DNA from: Bacteroidota bacterium
GTDB lineage: Bacteria > Bacteroidota > Bacteroidia > Chitinophagales > Chitinophagaceae
Length of the DNA: 9,559 nucleotides
NCBI GenBank assembly: GCA_028877005.1
Contig: JAGWPI010000141.1
Span: 1 to 9,559 of the forward strand
Direction of reading: 5' to 3'
This document shows positions 7,929 to 9,559 of this stretch, piece after piece (position 1 is the first letter of the stretch; the number at the start of each line of letters is the position of its first letter). Position numbers and translations under genes: made by a program. The notes under the pieces are model-generated. The model made no database searches. It was not told where the DNA came from and worked only from the letters and a program-made list of their open reading frames with translations.

Positions 7929-9559
7929 TCATGCTGTTAAATTGTCTGCTAGTAATTCTGCTTGTTTTAACACTGTGTCAATTGCCTTTTGTTGTTTGTC
8001 TGGCGGATAACCGTATTTGTTGAGTGTCCGTCTTACAAGCACCATGAGTTTTGCTCTTGCACTTTCTCTGATTGTCCAGTCAATAGTTGCGTTGGCTCTT
8101 ACTTTTTCTGCAATTTCTCTCGCTATCTGTTTTAATTGTTCGTCACCTAAAACCTGAACTGCACTGTCGTTTACTTCAAGTGCATTGTAAAAAGCAACTT
8201 CATCATTATTCAGTCCGAGTTTTTCGCCTTCCTTGTCTGCTTCTTTAATTTGCTTGGCAATGTTGATGAGTTCCTGAATGATTTCAGCCGTTGTCAGTAA
8301 GTTGTTTTGGTAGCGTTTGATTGCTCCTTCCAACATTTCCAATAGTTTCTTACTTTTTACAAGGTTTGTCTTGGCTCTTACTTTCAGTTCGTTGTTCAGA
8401 ATCTTTTTCAGCAATTCTATTGCTAAATTTTTGTGCTGCATTCCCTGAACTTCCAAAAGAAATTCGTCTGAAAGAATTTCCAATCCTGAAATTTCGGGTT
8501 TGTCAATTCCTGCTGCATCAAAAATGTCAATCACTTTATCGCTACTCAAGGCTTCATCAACTATCTGTTTGATTGCTGTTTCAATCTCTACATCTGTTTT
8601 TCCACCGCCTATTGGTGCATCAAATTTTGCCAAACGTGCTTTCATGGCTTGGAAAAATGCAACTTCGGGTAAGTGTGGCTGAACTTCTTCTTTGGTAATA
8701 CAAAGTGAAAGTGCCTGACTTAATAAACTAACTTCTCTGATAAACCTTTCTTTACCGTCCTGTAATCCTAAAATGTGTTCTTCGGCTTGTAGAATGATAG
8801 ACAGTTTTTCCTGTGCATCAACTATAAAAAATCTGCGGTAATTGAATTTGAAACTGCCTTCGTAATAGGCGCTGGGTTCTTCAACTAAAATGTCATTTCG
8901 GGTAGTGCTGTCCTCATTGAACATTTGCTGAACCACTTCCAATTTTTCTTTGAATATTTCAAATGCTTTCTCAATGTTCTCAGCAGGCTCGCCTTTTCCA
9001 CCTGCTTCACCATAAAACGAAAGGGCTTTTTTCAAGTCTGTGCCTATGCCTAAATAGTCCACAATTAAACCACCTGGTTTGTCTTTAAACACTCTGTTAA
9101 CCCTTGCAATGGCTTGCATCAGGTTGTGTCCTCTCATGGGCTTGTCCACATACATTGTGTTCAAGCAAGGAGCATCAAAACCAGTCAGCCACATATCCCG
9201 AACAATTACCAATTTCAATTCATCAGCAGGGTCTTTCATGCGTTCTGATAAATCCCTGCGTTGTTGTTTGGTGGTATGGTGTTTTGAAATTTCAGGGCCG
9301 TCTGCACTGTTGGTAGTCATTACCACTTTAATGGCTCCTTTGGTTAAATCGTCATTGTGCCAATCAGGGCGAAGTGCAATTATTTCTTTGTAAAGGTCGG
9401 CTGCAATTCTGCGGCTCATGGCTACTATCATTGCTTTGCCTTCAAAAACGGTTTGCCGTTTCTCAAAATGCGTTACAATATCTTTTGCCAAATTCTTCAC
9501 TCTGTCGTGATGCCCAACAATGGCTTCTAACTTTGTCCACTTGGCTTTGGCTTTTTGCT
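7929..9559 (-). CDS. hsdR: Type I restriction enzyme subunit R, C-terminal half (partial)
   Basis: HsdR is the ATP-driven DNA translocase and nuclease subunit that joins HsdM and HsdS to cut unmodified foreign DNA. The frame is open from the right edge for 542 residues to a TGA at 7931-7929. A GTG at 9500 lies in mid-protein and is not the start, because the residues before it (QKAKAKWTKLEAIVGHHDR) already align with the family. Counting from the edge, the visible parts are the second motor domain with AMIVAMSRR (42-50), VRDMWLTGFDAP (119-130) and the arginine-finger motif QAIARVNRVFKDKPGGLIVDY (148-168). A long helical region follows, ending in WTIRESARAKL and KYGYPPDKQQKA, a signature of the HsdR C-terminus. 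The N-terminal nuclease and Walker A lie outside the window, so activity cannot be judged. hsdM and hsdS are probably also to the right, with hsdR the last gene. Confidence 0.93.
   Translation of the reverse strand, partial: QKAKAKWTKLEAIVGHHDRVKNLAKDIVTHFEKRQTVFEGKAMIVAMSRRIAADLYKEIIALRPDWHNDDLTKGAIKVVMTTNSADGPEISKHHTTKQQRRDLSERMKDPADELKLVIVRDMWLTGFDAPCLNTMYVDKPMRGHNLMQAIARVNRVFKDKPGGLIVDYLGIGTDLKKALSFYGEAGGKGEPAENIEKAFEIFKEKLEVVQQMFNEDSTTRNDILVEEPSAYYEGSFKFNYRRFFIVDAQEKLSIILQAEEHILGLQDGKERFIREVSLLSQALSLCITKEEVQPHLPEVAFFQAMKARLAKFDAPIGGGKTDVEIETAIKQIVDEALSSDKVIDIFDAAGIDKPEISGLEILSDEFLLEVQGMQHKNLAIELLKKILNNELKVRAKTNLVKSKKLLEMLEGAIKRYQNNLLTTAEIIQELINIAKQIKEADKEGEKLGLNNDEVAFYNALEVNDSAVQVLGDEQLKQIAREIAEKVRANATIDWTIRESARAKLMVLVRRTLNKYGYPPDKQQKAIDTVLKQAELLADNLTA

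Noticed and set aside
7661..7942. Classic integron attC site
   Set aside because: GTTAAAT (7936-7942) fits the GTTRRRY core, but no matching RYYYAAC core was found at the expected distance. No integrase is visible. The match alone is too short to count.
7736..8023. 95-codon plus-strand frame and overlapping short frames on both strands across the GC-rich spacer
   Set aside because: They overlap one another and the hsdR 3' end, have low-complexity or cysteine-rich translations, and no visible start signals. A structured non-coding region explains them better.
9498..9500. GTG as the start of hsdR
   Set aside because: The reading frame is open upstream to the window edge and the residues before it belong to the HsdR motor domain.

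Overview
The window looks like chromosomal DNA of a Bacteroidota bacterium, probably near Chitinophagia or Sphingobacteriia. The evidence is AT-rich DNA, A-rich translation starts without Shine-Dalgarno sequences, a TAnnTTTG-type -7 element before katG, and a secreted TPR protein of the sort that heads sensor proteins in this phylum. Nothing visible fixes the genus.

Layout, left to right. (1) 1-1151, minus strand: the N-terminal part of an exported TPR-repeat protein that runs off the left edge, probably the sensory half of a TPR signal-transduction protein. (2) 1288-3327, minus: a complete uvrB, the damage-recognition helicase of nucleotide excision repair. (3) 3328-3520: a divergent intergenic region holding a cluster of overlapping inverted repeats directly upstream of the katG promoter. 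(4) 3521-5764, plus: a complete katG catalase-peroxidase with all catalytic residues, closed by a 15-bp perfect terminator stem. (5) 5821-6143: an AT-rich gene-free stretch with several inverted repeats between two convergent genes. (6) 6144-7370, minus: a geranylgeranyl-reductase-family FAD oxidoreductase. (7) 7371-7928: a two-part intergenic region. Its left half is AT-rich and carries a 17-bp direct repeat. Its right half is abruptly GC-rich and full of hairpins. (8) 7929-9559, minus: the C-terminal half of HsdR, the restriction and translocation subunit of a type I restriction-modification system, which runs off the right edge.

uvrB and katG diverge from a shared 193-bp region. They pair DNA repair with peroxide removal, although no shared regulation is proven. 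The hsdR gene and the GC-rich spacer beside it look like the edge of an accessory (defence) segment joined to core DNA near position 7660. No complete new system is visible. The places most worth a second look are the GC-rich structured spacer, the katG operator-like repeats, and the direct repeat upstream of the reductase.
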